The translations under genes were made by a program, and so were the position numbers. From the NCBI GenBank assembly GCA_022813625.1, contig JAKLMB010000034.1:310001-374000 (forward strand): a DNA stretch of 64,000 nucleotides. Reading direction: 5' to 3'. The stretch comes from Aaosphaeria pasadenensis. Lineage: Eukaryota > Ascomycota > Dothideomycetes > Pleosporales. Below are positions 10,799 through 20,848 of the stretch, piece by piece (position 1 is the stretch's first letter; the number at the start of each line of letters is the position of its first letter). Under the pieces are notes generated by a model. It saw only the letters and a program-made list of their open reading frames with translations, was not told where the DNA came from and searched no databases.

Positions 10799-11944
10799 GT
10801 CGACTCCTGTATCGAACGGCGACGTACTATCCAAGACCACCAAGAAATCCCACCAACGTCGACTATTTCAACGAAGACACATACCGACCATTTCCTTACC
10901 GTGGCATGGACAGCAAAAGATGGGTGGCTCGCTCCGCGCATTGCACCTTACGCAAATCTCTCGCTTTCTCCTACCACGAACGTGCTACAGTACGCATCAT
11001 CATGTTTTGAGGGTATGAAGTTATACCGTGGTTACGATGGGAAGCTTCGTTTATTTCGCCCACTCGAGAACTGTCGTCGCTTGCTAGACAGTGCTGCAAG
11101 AGTATCTTTGCCTGCATTCCAGCCAGAAGAGCTTTGTACGCTCATCAAAAGGCTGTGTCAGATAGAAGGATCACGATGGCTGCCGAAGGATACCAGCAGA
11201 GGATCATGTCTCTACATCAGGCCAACAATCATCGGTACCGACGCGGACTTGGGATACCATGTACCACAGGAGGCCTTACTATACGTGGTTATTACATATT
11301 GGCCATCAGCAACCGCCGCAACACCCCTTAAGTTGCTGGCCAATACCAAACAATGGGTCAGAGCATGGCCGGGAGGAACAGGCGCGGCAAAGGTCGCAGC
11401 AAACTACGGACCAGGACTACCGGCTCACGCAGAAGCGAAACGCAGAGGCTTCGATCAAATACTCTGGCTGTTCGGCTCGGACGGCGTTGTGACAGAGGCT
11501 GGCTCAACCAATATTTTTATTGTTTGGGAAACCCCAGCGGGCAAAGTAGAGCTCGTTACTCCTTCGCTAGATGGCGGTCTGATCTTGCCGGGGATAACCA
11601 GACGGAGTGTCCTTGAGCTCGCACGAGAGAGGTTCTCTCGAAAGAGTGCCTGGGTTTTGGATAGCAAGACCTTAGAGACACAGGAGTTGGCTGTCATCGA
11701 GAGAGAGATCACCATCTCAGAAATCTTAAACGCTGCTAAGGAGGACAGGTTGATGGGCTTGTTTGCGGTCGGCACTGCATTTTTCGTTAACCCTGTGTCT
11801 CAGATTGATACTGCAGATCACAGCATTAGTATTGATCCAAACGCTGTGCCTCATGCTACTCTACTTCGCCAGTGGTTATCCGACATTATGTACGGCGCTG
11901 AAGAGAGCGAATGGACACAGATTATCGATGACAATGAGGGTTAG
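10799..11944 (+). CDS. Branched-chain amino acid aminotransferase, TOXF-like; 5' end unresolved
   Basis: The continuous frame encodes a fold-type IV PLP aminotransferase: HTDHFLTVAWTAKDGW, CFEGMKLYRGYDGKLRLFRP, the PLP lysine in GTGAAKVAANY (codon near 11390), then VTEAGSTNIF and LPGITRRSVLELA. Such enzymes interconvert branched-chain amino acids and 2-keto acids. Similarity to the N-terminus of TOXF-type fungal enzymes extends up to about 10799 (VDSCIERRR), yet there is no ATG in this frame between a stop near 10725 and 10901. The nearest ATG (10776) is in another frame, 23 bp upstream, too close for an intron. Either a first exon lies further upstream with an acceptor at about 10798, or the gene carries a frameshift or sequence error. 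Family assignment is firm; the start is not. Confidence 0.82.
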   Translation, partial: VDSCIERRRTIQDHQEIPPTSTISTKTHTDHFLTVAWTAKDGWLAPRIAPYANLSLSPTTNVLQYASSCFEGMKLYRGYDGKLRLFRPLENCRRLLDSAARVSLPAFQPEELCTLIKRLCQIEGSRWLPKDTSRGSCLYIRPTIIGTDADLGYHVPQEALLYVVITYWPSATAATPLKLLANTKQWVRAWPGGTGAAKVAANYGPGLPAHAEAKRRGFDQILWLFGSDGVVTEAGSTNIFIVWETPAGKVELVTPSLDGGLILPGITRRSVLELARERFSRKSAWVLDSKTLETQELAVIEREITISEILNAAKEDRLMGLFAVGTAFFVNPVSQIDTADHSISIDPNAVPHATLLRQWLSDIMYGAEESEWTQIIDDNEG

Positions 11945-12335
11945 GATGGCTTCGAGATTTAGTCGCCAGGATCTGCGCTCTTAATGCCTGCTTCTATACA
12001 CGCTTACAAGAACTATATCGATCACAAGAAATTCAATTGTGTTTCGACCAATACCTCCTTCTTAATTGACTGTTCTCTATGTACCATGAACAATATAAGG
12101 ATCCAGCATAGCCTTTACAGCCGACTACATGAATAATCCTCTGCATGAAACAGCAAAGTGACTATGCTATAGTCTCATAGCTACATCTTCCTCATGGTCT
12201 AGATATTGTGTGTTTTATTTGCGACCAAAATCTAATATTATGATCTACGTACTCCGTACATTCGGTTCCTCAAGCTAAGCCCCCCAACTCAATCTCAATT
12301 CCGCCTGGTAACAATGTCCTTTCAGGAGATCAGTC
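11945..12335. other. Convergent 3'-3' gap, no gene
   Basis: This lies between the stop codons of the aminotransferase (plus) and the Gfo/Idh/MocA gene (minus). It is AT-rich with no reading frame of interest and no heptamer array. Confidence 0.6.
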
Positions 12336-13572
12336 CTAGAGGTCCGTTGTCTCCACTGCGTCCGGGTATCGAAGGCCTGCAGCAGCTCGGATTTCATCCA
12401 TGATCTCCATGATAAGGACGCTCTCGTCGAGACCCAGTTGTGAGCCCTCTTTCCTTCCCTCTTGCAGCGCCCTGCCAGCATCATCAGCCTCCCAAAATAA
12501 GCCATGACCTTCACCCTCCGAGTGAACACCTCCAAATCCGTTGTACCATCCACTGCCCACGCCTGGACCGGGTTGGGGCCAATTCTTATCTTCGACGGTC
12601 CCGTCTTTCAAGACAATTCTCGTACGTGTGGGTCGATAGGCGGGTGGAAATATCTGTATCTCGCCAAGCTGGCCCTGGATTCGAATGCATGGTACTGCCA
12701 CATCGTTCGCGATAGCCACTGTATCGTTCGACAAACCAAGTGAAGTTGTGGCCACTGCGTGCGCATTCCCGAATTGTGAGGCTCTGGGAAACTCAAGTAG
12801 TACTGTTGTCATGCCATCGACCCCAGTTGGGCCGTATCTGGCCATTGCTGACTTGACGATTGGCCGTTGCTTGGGATGATGCGATTCCTTCCGCCAAAGA
12901 GCCTGGAAAACCCAGGTCAAGCTGTATATACCTCCATCAAGCAGAATTCCACCTGCAAGATCCGGGTTGACCATGATATGCCTGTCATCGGAAAATAGCC
13001 CCGCATACGATAAACTATGCTCAGCAATAACCCTGTCCACATCCCCAATGCGGCCTCTCGAGATATTTTCTCGAACATACTCTGACAACGGGAAGTACCG
13101 TGTCCACATGCCCTCCATTAGTAGTAGATCTCTTGATCTAGCCTCCTTGACAAGGATCTGGGCTTGTAGCGCATTGACTGTGAACGCTTTCTCGCACAAC
13201 ACATTCTTGCCAGCGCGTAGACATTGCATTGCATTGCGATAATGGTGCGAGTGAGGTGTTGCTATGTACACAATGTCGACTTCGGAGTCCTCGAGAAGAT
13301 CAGCGTAACTGCCATAGGCTTTTGCCCGGCTTGGTGCATCGCAACTTTGCAGGAAGGCAATTGCTTTGGATTTTGAGGAGGAGGATGCTACTGCAACCAA
13401 TTCATGTTGGATATCCTCGACCCCTCGCGTGCGGGGATCGATAGAGAGATCTTTGGCGCTTTCTTAGATCAGTATGGGGTAGCAATTGTGAAATGTTCTG
13501 ATGTCCCTACAATGCAGATGCGATTCCCCCGGTAGCGAGTATGCCCCAACGTATTTTCACTGGATCTTTCAT
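12336..13572 (-). CDS. Gfo/Idh/MocA oxidoreductase (dimeric dihydrodiol dehydrogenase type)
   Basis: Two exons (13572-13511, 13458-12336) give 394 residues; the 52-bp intron 13510-13459 joins GGIASA to FAKDL in frame. The N-terminal Rossmann motif GILATGGIASAF is at residues 10-21. The family hinge motif appears as NVLCEKAF (residues 106-113), with EKA in place of the common EKP. The catalytic region DGGIYSL at 195-201 contains the D-x2-x-Y pattern of dimeric dihydrodiol/xylose dehydrogenase-like enzymes. It is an NAD(P)-dependent oxidoreductase of a sugar, cyclitol or diol-like substrate that I cannot name. It is convergent with the aminotransferase, and its promoter holds the most elaborate heptamer array. 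Confidence 0.86.
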
Positions 13573-15295
13573 GGTGGTGGTAGCGCCGAAGACCTGTAAA
13601 GTCAATAGACTTCAACGGACCCTTTTAAGGATAATTTATGATCCTGTAGGAGCTATATTTTGGTTAGAGTATGAGAATCTACGTCATAATGTAATTCACA
13701 ATACATCATTTTTACGGTGTGGCAGATATACATGCAGATTTCGACTTGGGACGCTTACGTGGGATTATCTCGAGTGGCCCAAAGTGATAAGGTGTGTCTC
13801 ATAGGGCGTAAGGCGTGTCTTACAGGGCGCAAGGCGTGTCCCATGATCTTTCTTGCGCTTGAGCCAGTGGGCTGTTTCGACAGAAATCGCAATCAGTTTT
13901 CAGTTTCAAATTAATAATTCATCCTAAAGCCATGCTTGCTACAGTCAATAAGTACATACAAAACTCACAAAAAAGTCTCATTTGTTGTCCTATGTTGCTC
14001 AACTATGCAAAAATTGAAAGCTCAACTATGTTAGCTCTATTACAACTTTTAGTTTTTCAATTGAAATCTTAATCTTTTTATAATACTTTAGCTTTAAGTG
14101 CCCGGTTTCGCCGCCTGGCATACATCGTCCTGAGATCTGATTATCACTAGCCAGTAAAGTGTTGAGTCTGTTTCGAATGCTCTATAAACATCCGCTTGAG
14201 AAGTTCTGATCTGGGGGTCTGAACATGTGGACGGAAAATGCATGAAGATGTCTTGAGACAACGATAGCAGTATATTCCTTGCCGGAAACGCTCAAACCTG
14301 TGAAACGTGAACCTGTTTACCATATTATGGCTCTCTCAAATCGTCAGATCGTGGTTCAAATGTTATACTTCTCTATACAGATTTGTTCGGTCAAGAACTA
14401 AATGCTGCGCAGTCCCGCCTCACTCATGAGGGCATCGCAGCGGAATGAACACTACAAATCGACCAGACCAGGTACGTGCTATGGGATAGTATCCATCACG
14501 TGATCGATAAGATTGGACTAGAAATCTTCGGAAAGTAACTTGACGTTTAGAGTCTTTACAGAATGGGTCGGTTGCATGACTTCTATATACACACACAATG
14601 GCATATCATGCGTAACGTCGTATCGTGTGTCACAAAACGAAAGAGCCTACGGCGATGCTTCAGCCGCAGTTCGAGGGCCGGCAACGATATGGACATACTA
14701 CAGGTAAGGGTCAGAAAGATGTTGGGCTCCTGAGAGGCAGCTAGGATTACCTGCCAGCCTATGAAGAACAAGCGGAACACAGTACTCACGAGCTCCATGC
14801 ACCGGTGGAGTTGAGATTCTTCGCAGATGCTTCGAATGTTCTGCGCCCACGCATCGATCATTCACGGTCAGCTCATCGAAGCTACCCTGTTTTTGTTCGT
14901 AACACAAAGGCAAACTAAATGAACTTCAACGAATCGAGAAGCGACCCCGCGTTTCCATAGCTGGAGCCATAGCAATTACACTGGTAGATTAAGGTTGTGG
15001 GGCCCGGCAGATTCCGCCAGAGCTTATTTCGACTTGCCGAACGCTGATCGCCGTGGTCGAACCAATCGAGAAGAGTACCGGATGACACGGTCCCTGCGTG
15101 ACGCTTGCAATGCTTAATCGCACGTCCCATATTGCAAGTGCGCTTCCAGATTACCATGGAAACCTCTCAGATTACTACCCTACCTACAGAAACGAATGGT
15201 CTCATCTATTTACCCCGCAAATCAACAGTACACCCTCGCCCCCCAAACCCCCCTTGCACCTCCTCTATATCGCACTCAGCCAGCCTAGCCCCCGT
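13573..15295. other. Intergenic boundary region to the right of the cluster
   Basis: 1.7 kb without a recognisable gene. It contains heptamer array 5 at 13791-13839 and then AT-rich sequence at 13.9-14.1 kb. Short frames at 14.6-15.1 kb show no domain and no splice logic. This is the likely right border of the cluster-like block. Confidence 0.6.
13791..13839 (+). promoter_or_regulatory. Heptamer array 5 with a 21-bp higher-order period
   Basis: Seven contiguous heptamers: GGTGTGT, CTCATAG, GGCGTAA, GGCGTGT, CTTACAG, GGCGCAA, GGCGTGT. The first three and the next three are the same 21-bp unit with few substitutions, about two helical turns. The array is roughly 220-265 bp upstream of the Gfo/Idh/MocA gene start. 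Confidence 0.5.
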
Positions 15296-16608
15296 TTACT
15301 TCGTCATCACTTGGACACCCCCCGGAAGCTCCTTGATCCACGCGCCATCCTTGCCGACATCCTCGACCACCTGCTGCTTCTTCTTACAGGCCATTGCGTC
15401 CTTGGCGGATTGGATCTTGAGGACGCTGCAGTTGGCGTTTGCGCACTTGCCGCTCGGGAGCGCGTCCATGGCTTTCTGCAGGGAGTCGTCCTTCCAGCCG
15501 AAGAGGTAGTCGCCGTGCTGGCCGTAGCCGACACTGGATGCGTGATTAGTATTGCGGTCAAGAGAGTGTAAGTTTGGGAGAGACTTACCCGTCGCCGAAG
15601 CTGTAGACGAAGGGCTGCTTGCCGTTGCCGTACCAGGCGTCGTTCTTGTATCGGCCAGTGTCCCACATGATCTCGTACCTGCAGTAACACATCAGTACCA
15701 CGGCAGCGATTTCAACAAACAGTTCTGTGTATGCTTACATGACCTGAGGAATAGGAACGGGGTGAGAGCTCGGGCAGTTCGGGCTCCCAAGCCCACCGCT
15801 GTTAGAGTACGCCACGTGACTCTTATGATCGGGAGAGTCGAGATTCTTGCCATCCCAGCAGGACGGGAAGATGACGGTCGCACGGATGCCCTTGGGGCAG
15901 TACTTGGTCGGCAGCTCGCCGAAGTCCTTGTTGTCGCACGGGGCGAAGCCCTCGCCGTTTCCGAGGCAGCGGTGGCAGATGGAGATGCGGTTGTTCTTCT
16001 TGGTCGTGGGGTCGCCGGCGATCATGCGGAAGCCGGGTTTGAAGGCCGTCATTTTGTTGTTCTTGGCGCTGTACGGCATGTAGTAGACGGTCATGCCGCC
16101 GTCTTGCTGGATACCGACGTTGGCGTACTGGGGGACGCGTTGGTAGGTGCCGTTCTCTGGGGACTTGAAGTACAGGGCTGCGGTCCAGTAGTTGGAGAAA
16201 TCTGCGATCGATGTTAGATTCTGTATCAGGGCAGGCTGTTGTGGGAGTCATGGTGGTGGACAACCTTCGGAATACTAGATCACTGTCAGAAGGTATCAAA
16301 CGTATCTGCTCTTGTAAAGACTCACTGTGCAAGTAGTGCAGGTAGACCTCGTAACAGGGTCAAAGACACCAGGTTCCATCTAGACGATTGTCAGACCTCG
16401 TCCATCAAGAGACATCCATTCACATTACCGAAAGATTGAACGAGTTTCCTCCGATAATCTGATGAGTATGGGGCGAAGGTCCCATCCCAGGATTGACGAG
16501 AGGATCCGCTCGCTCAATAGTCAACTGCGAGCATCCGAATCGAAGCATGTTCTGCGCAGAGGCAGACTGCGCCAAGAGCGCACCAGTCGCGATGGTGTTC
16601 CAAAACAT
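15296..16608 (-). CDS. Secreted DUF1996-domain protein
   Basis: Six exons (16608-16429, 16379-16326, 16274-16265, 16201-15739, 15678-15589, 15533-15296) give 344 residues. Residues 1-19 are a signal peptide (MFWNTIATGALLAQSASAQ). DUF1996 begins at once with LRFGCSQLTIERADPLVNPG and SPHTHQIIGGNSF. It continues through DFSNYWTAALYF, a Cys-rich CHRCLGNGEGFAPCDN segment and VIFPSCWDGKNLDSPDHKSH, ending at PIPQVMYEIMWDTG. Exon 3 is a 10-nt microexon (TATTCCGAAG), needed to read CTTCTYSEDFSNY in frame. Family function is unknown; members are extracellular. Intron phases all close, so the model is reliable apart from the microexon, which rests on frame and homology. Confidence 0.85.
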
Positions 16609-18676
16609 GGTGTGAATTTTTCTCCGAATCGGTCGTGCAGATTGGAAAGGTGCGAAAAACGCTCGGCATCAGGAGATATTCAGGTCTCTTAAAAAGGCGG
16701 ACGGTCGGGGTCGAGACATGACATAGATGCATAATCAAGGCATGGGGTTTATGTTGTGGGGCAATATGCACTTCCCGAGAGTTTCATCCGCTGGTTCTGT
16801 TGTTGGTTTGATAGGTCGGTTGCGAAAGTAATGAAAATGACCTTGAAATGGAGCGCTCCGCGATAGGTTGGGATCGTGGGTGCAATTTTGTTTAATATAT
16901 CTCGCGAGTCGGGATTTCTGCTAAGTGCCGAAGGTACCACATGCCATGCCGCTACCATCATGCATTTCTGACCGTCTAATGTGTGAAGCTGGTATTTATG
17001 GATGCTTGAAATATAAAAGTGTTAAACCCGATGACGAGAGTGGAGTTTGTCCAGGAGCCAACGCTCGTCAGTTGACGACCACACTTCGACTATGGGAAAC
17101 CAACGGCGTCATAACAAGGCGCCTCAGACAGTTCGATGTATCTCGTCAATCATCAAGAACCTTATGTCCTTCCAAGTTAAAATTTGAAATATAATAGCCT
17201 TCCTCTAATTTAGTGTTATTGATTTCTCACTGCTTTGTCATACTTCGAATAGTTTCTACATTTATTCCCTTTTTTAACAGAAACTGATGTTTCAATGCCT
17301 AGGAACCGTCGTCCATCCCCCTATCCCCAACCATAACATCTTCCACATTCTCCTCTCCAGATAAAATTGCTGGCTAGATGCACATTGGGAATAAATATAA
17401 CGTAACCTATTAATGTATCCTTCCTCACTCTACGGAGTATAAGGCCCTTCTCAACCTCATTACCCCTCTACGTGCAAGAAAGTTCCACGTGAGGCCCGAA
17501 CCCGTGATCCCGTGCATTCCAACTCGTGCCCTCAGTCAATATCATCTTTCCAATGAAACAACTGTATCAGCGTGCACACGTCTCGCAGGATAATCAACCT
17601 GTACTCCCCTCTTTCCAATGCTCAATCACACATGTATGTAAAGTTGTACGCGAAGCCCAAGCGTCTTGATTCGTTCAATGTGTTCCAACTTTCATCAGTA
17701 GTTGGAGATAGCTCAGTGATGACCTATATCTCCCATCACCTCTTATGAACGTCCTGTGGCAAAACTTGAACCATTGTTCGATTGTCTTGCTATGTTTACA
17801 TGACTGATAGAAGGCGAGAGAGATGAGAGATGGTCGGAAGACACACTGATTGATTCTCCCCTCTCCTTACTCTCGCGGATGGTCTTCGCATGGTAGACTT
17901 GTCTCGGGGTCAATTGATAGTCAGATCCAAGTTCACAAACAGAGATGTCTTGTACCAGCCACATGCCGTTGTATTCAAGTTGATGATGACGATCTCGGAT
18001 GCACAGTTTCCCCATATACGTGACGAGTACGTTAATCTTCCCCGCCTTAGCCTTCTGCCTGCATATTTGTTGTTGTTGTCATTAGCATACACCTTACCGT
18101 ACCGACTAAACCTCGTATGGTAATTCAACGGAACACCTCCTCGCTGTTCCTCGAACTACTCATAGGCGTTACCATTACAACACACAGAAACAATTTCTCC
18201 CCTTCTATCTCATACACACTCCCTTCGTCTCCAATCCCCAATTATCTCTGTTTTATCTCACCACTAGCGTATTTCCCGATCGGGTAATTAATGACGTCAT
18301 ATTGGACGTTTGTAGTGAATACACCGCGATCACCGCTAACAACCTCAATCATGCCAGCCATGGTGCAATTTCCCGCTATATGTAACGAACCTTTCTCTCC
18401 CGTCTCCTGCTATAACATATTTCTCCCCTGAAAGTCTGTCCCTGAACGTTCGCAAGAAGTCTACCCCCAGACTTTCGCTTATGCACTTACTTTACGATTG
18501 TATGACGTAGCACACACAGTACATCCATACATCGATGACCACACCACACGACCCCTTAACAACCTCCAATGCGCAAACCCACCCTCATCTCCATCTCCAT
18601 TTCCATACGACCAAAACTCCCCCTACCACTCCAATTCCAAACCCAACCCCAATTCCCCCGCACACAATTCTCCAAA
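16609..18676. other. Intergenic region between DUF1996 and the CxxC protein gene
   Basis: About 2 kb containing both divergent promoters. The distal part (18.1-18.67 kb) is pyrimidine-rich on the plus strand with CT and CA runs, as in many fungal 5' leaders. I see no conserved coding sequence. Confidence 0.55.
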
Positions 18677-19733
18677 ATGTCATGGATGGACACCTGGTCC
18701 CGCCCCTCGAAGCGCGCCGCCGTCCCCGCGCCCTTGTACCTGCTCCCCACGGGCCCCGGGACGGGTGACAACGCGCGGTACTGTCGGTATTGTGGGAGAG
18801 TTATAAGTACGTCCCCTTCGCCCTCCCCTCCCTCCCTCCCCTTGCCCCCATCCTTCCTCTCGTCCCCGCAGTTTTGAATTTGTAGGGGGGTCCAAGGATT
18901 ATGTGTAGGGAGGTTTGTAACTGACGACTCCAGGCGAGCGCAAATCCCGTGCAACAAGCAGCACGCAGACGCCGGCGAAGTACTGCTCTAGCCGGTGTCG
19001 CCACCATCGGTTCGACGGCGTGGATCGCGGGATCGAAGACGCGTTTGTGCTGTTTCTGACTGGCGTCGAAGCTTTAGCTCGTGTTGATTCTGGAGAGGCG
19101 GCAGAGAATCCGCGGCATAGAGAGACGGAGAAGGAGAGGGAGAAGGGGGTGAGGATGAGGAGGAAGGGGAAGGGGGATGGGAGGGTGGTTGTGCCGTGTG
19201 GTGTAGTTGAGGAGTTTGTGTTTGGGACCAGGAAGGATCCTGAGAAGGATTGGGGGAGGAGGAAGAATAAGGCGAGGAGGGGGGTGAAGGAGGAGGGGGA
19301 GTGGAGGTCGGTGGATATGGTTGATCATGATGTTGTGAAGGTGGCGGGGAGTAGTGATGGGAGTGTGAATGGCGATGGTGATGAGGTTGTTGATGGGGAT
19401 CGGTTGGCGAATCTGGCGGTGAGGAGTGGGACACGGGTGAGGCCTGGGCAGGATGTTTCGGAGGTGAATGGCAGTGTGGGCGGGGAAAAGGGGCGGAAGG
19501 AGAAGATTGAGGAGACGGAAGAGATGGCGCAGAAGAGGAGAGATGGGGAGAAGAAGGCGGAGGAGCGAGAACGAGTGCGGTGTGCTGCGAGGAGGGGAGT
19601 GGTGTTTGGGTTTGTTCTGGACAGAGACGCGGCGGATCCAGAGACGAGGAAATGCGAAGCCATCATGCAGGGGCAGGTAGTAGAGCCAAGTTTCGCGAAA
19701 GGAGAATGGGCGGTGAGGTGGAGAGAGGAGTAA
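18677..19733 (+). CDS. Fungal CxxC zinc-binding-like protein, uncharacterised
   Basis: Two exons (18677-18806, 18934-19733) give 309 residues; the 127-bp intron closes the frame from CGRVI to SERKSRATSSTQTPAKYC. A conserved start MSWMDTWSRPSKR leads to paired cysteines YCRYCGR and YCSSRCR around residues 38-65, a likely zinc site. A helix RGIEDAFVLFLTG follows, then a long Lys/Glu/Arg-rich, low-complexity tail encoded by strongly purine-biased DNA. The last 30 residues (DRDAADPETRKCEAI to WAVRWREE) look ordered again. I recognise the pattern as a widespread ascomycete protein without known function; a nucleic-acid role is possible but unproven. The ATG at 18677 begins the conserved motif. Confidence 0.75.
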
Positions 19734-20368
19734 ATTGGGAACGATCTATATTGGATGTTCATTGTTTCATTGTAGACTAGGTAGGTACCTATGTAACAGT
19801 TATAATATGGCATCGTGCAAGACCATCTACTTCGATAGAGCAATACAGAGCCTCTTGAGATAAGGGAGGATTTGTTGAACACTTCAAGATTTTCACCCAC
19901 AAACGTAACATATTCGATGGAACTAAACCAACCCGAACCTTTGGCTTCAAATAAATCTGAACCATGGATTCCAACAGAAGAAAGGCCTAATAGAAAGGTG
20001 TCATTCCAGAATCTCGGATCCACCACCTAGGTCTTCCTGTCACCTGTCATATCTAAGTTCAAAGCAAGACCCCAAAAGCCAATGGTTGAATAACAAGTAT
20101 TGACAAATACTTCTATCGTCTTTAGGAGAATGGTGCAAGCAATACTTGATTGTATTGGCTAGAAGTTATGACATGTCAACGGACAGTGACTGAATTTCAC
20201 CCAGTGAAGACTGAAAGAGTAACAGAAACCGCTCCCAGGAAATAATACGTTTCCTCTTCCAGTGTCCTTCAATATTGACAGGAAACCAGCAATTTCATGA
20301 CACTACGAACTTGTTGAGCTCTCCCCTTTTGGAGTGGACAATCCCATGTGTTATTGCTTTGGCAAAAG

Positions 20369-20790
20369 TACTTAATAGAACCCGTACGACCACCTGTGGC
20401 ATTTCGGTGGATTGCACTACGTTAAAGCAGCTACAGCATTGTCTCTTTCTCTGCGAAGACGACAACTATTTTTGCGTAGGTCATTGCGTACTTAAGAGGA
20501 GTATGTTGTCCGCTCCCCGCTGATGACGACTATTCACGTCTGAAGTACGGAAAGGTGACTTCTGCTGTCTCCATCTCATCATGAGTTGATCATTATATTA
20601 CTTACATTGTTGGGCAGGCAAAATCGATGGATGATTGGACGAAACCGTGGTCGCGGGGCTTGGCGCGCGCAGGCCTCCTTCCATCTTGGTACTTAAAGGA
20701 GCCCGCCCCGCCATCCGTCCTGTCTACTTCGGTAGATTGCACTACGTTAAGCAGCTGCAGCCATTCATTTTTCCCGTCAAAGATGATGGC
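20369..20790 (+). repeat. Diverged direct repeat, two copies about 330 bp apart
   Basis: Copy 1 spans about 20369-20470 and copy 2 about 20690-20790. Both run GTACTTAA, then a GC-rich stretch, then a nearly identical core: GATTGCACTACGTTAA followed by GCAGCTRCAGC. They end in pyrimidine-rich sequence leading to an AAGA(C/T)GA motif. A short piece of the core, GATTGCACTACG, recurs near 21188. The copies differ by scattered substitutions and small indels, so the duplication is old. Its origin (element remnant or local duplication) is not clear. Confidence 0.55.
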
Positions 20791-20807
20791 TTGTTTGCAT
20801 AGGGACG

Positions 20808-20848
20808 GATATCTAGAAGCAGCTCCTGTCCACTGCGTTCTAGATATC
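20808..20848. repeat. 11-bp perfect inverted repeat (hairpin)
   Basis: Left arm GATATCTAGAA (20808-20818) and right arm TTCTAGATATC (20838-20848) are perfect complements. Inside them GCAG and CTGC extend the stem after a one-base bulge, leaving a loop of about 10 nt. It directly follows repeat copy 2. Confidence 0.6.

Noticed and set aside
15098..16217. Plus-strand frames of 134-221 residues
   Set aside because: They lie opposite the DUF1996 exons, whose minus-strand model closes all intron phases and matches a known family.
17700..17760. GATAGCTCAGTGATG string, resembling a tRNA A box
   Set aside because: No B box (GGTTCGANNCC-like) at the right distance and no cloverleaf could be formed.
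18556..19434. Several long minus-strand frames rich in Pro, Ser and His
   Set aside because: They arise from the low-complexity strand opposite the CxxC protein and its promoter, with no domain.
19325..20026. 233-residue open frame on the minus strand opposite the CxxC protein
   Set aside because: It is the complement of the purine-rich tail of a gene with good homology and splice structure; its Ser/Pro/Thr-rich sequence is a shadow.
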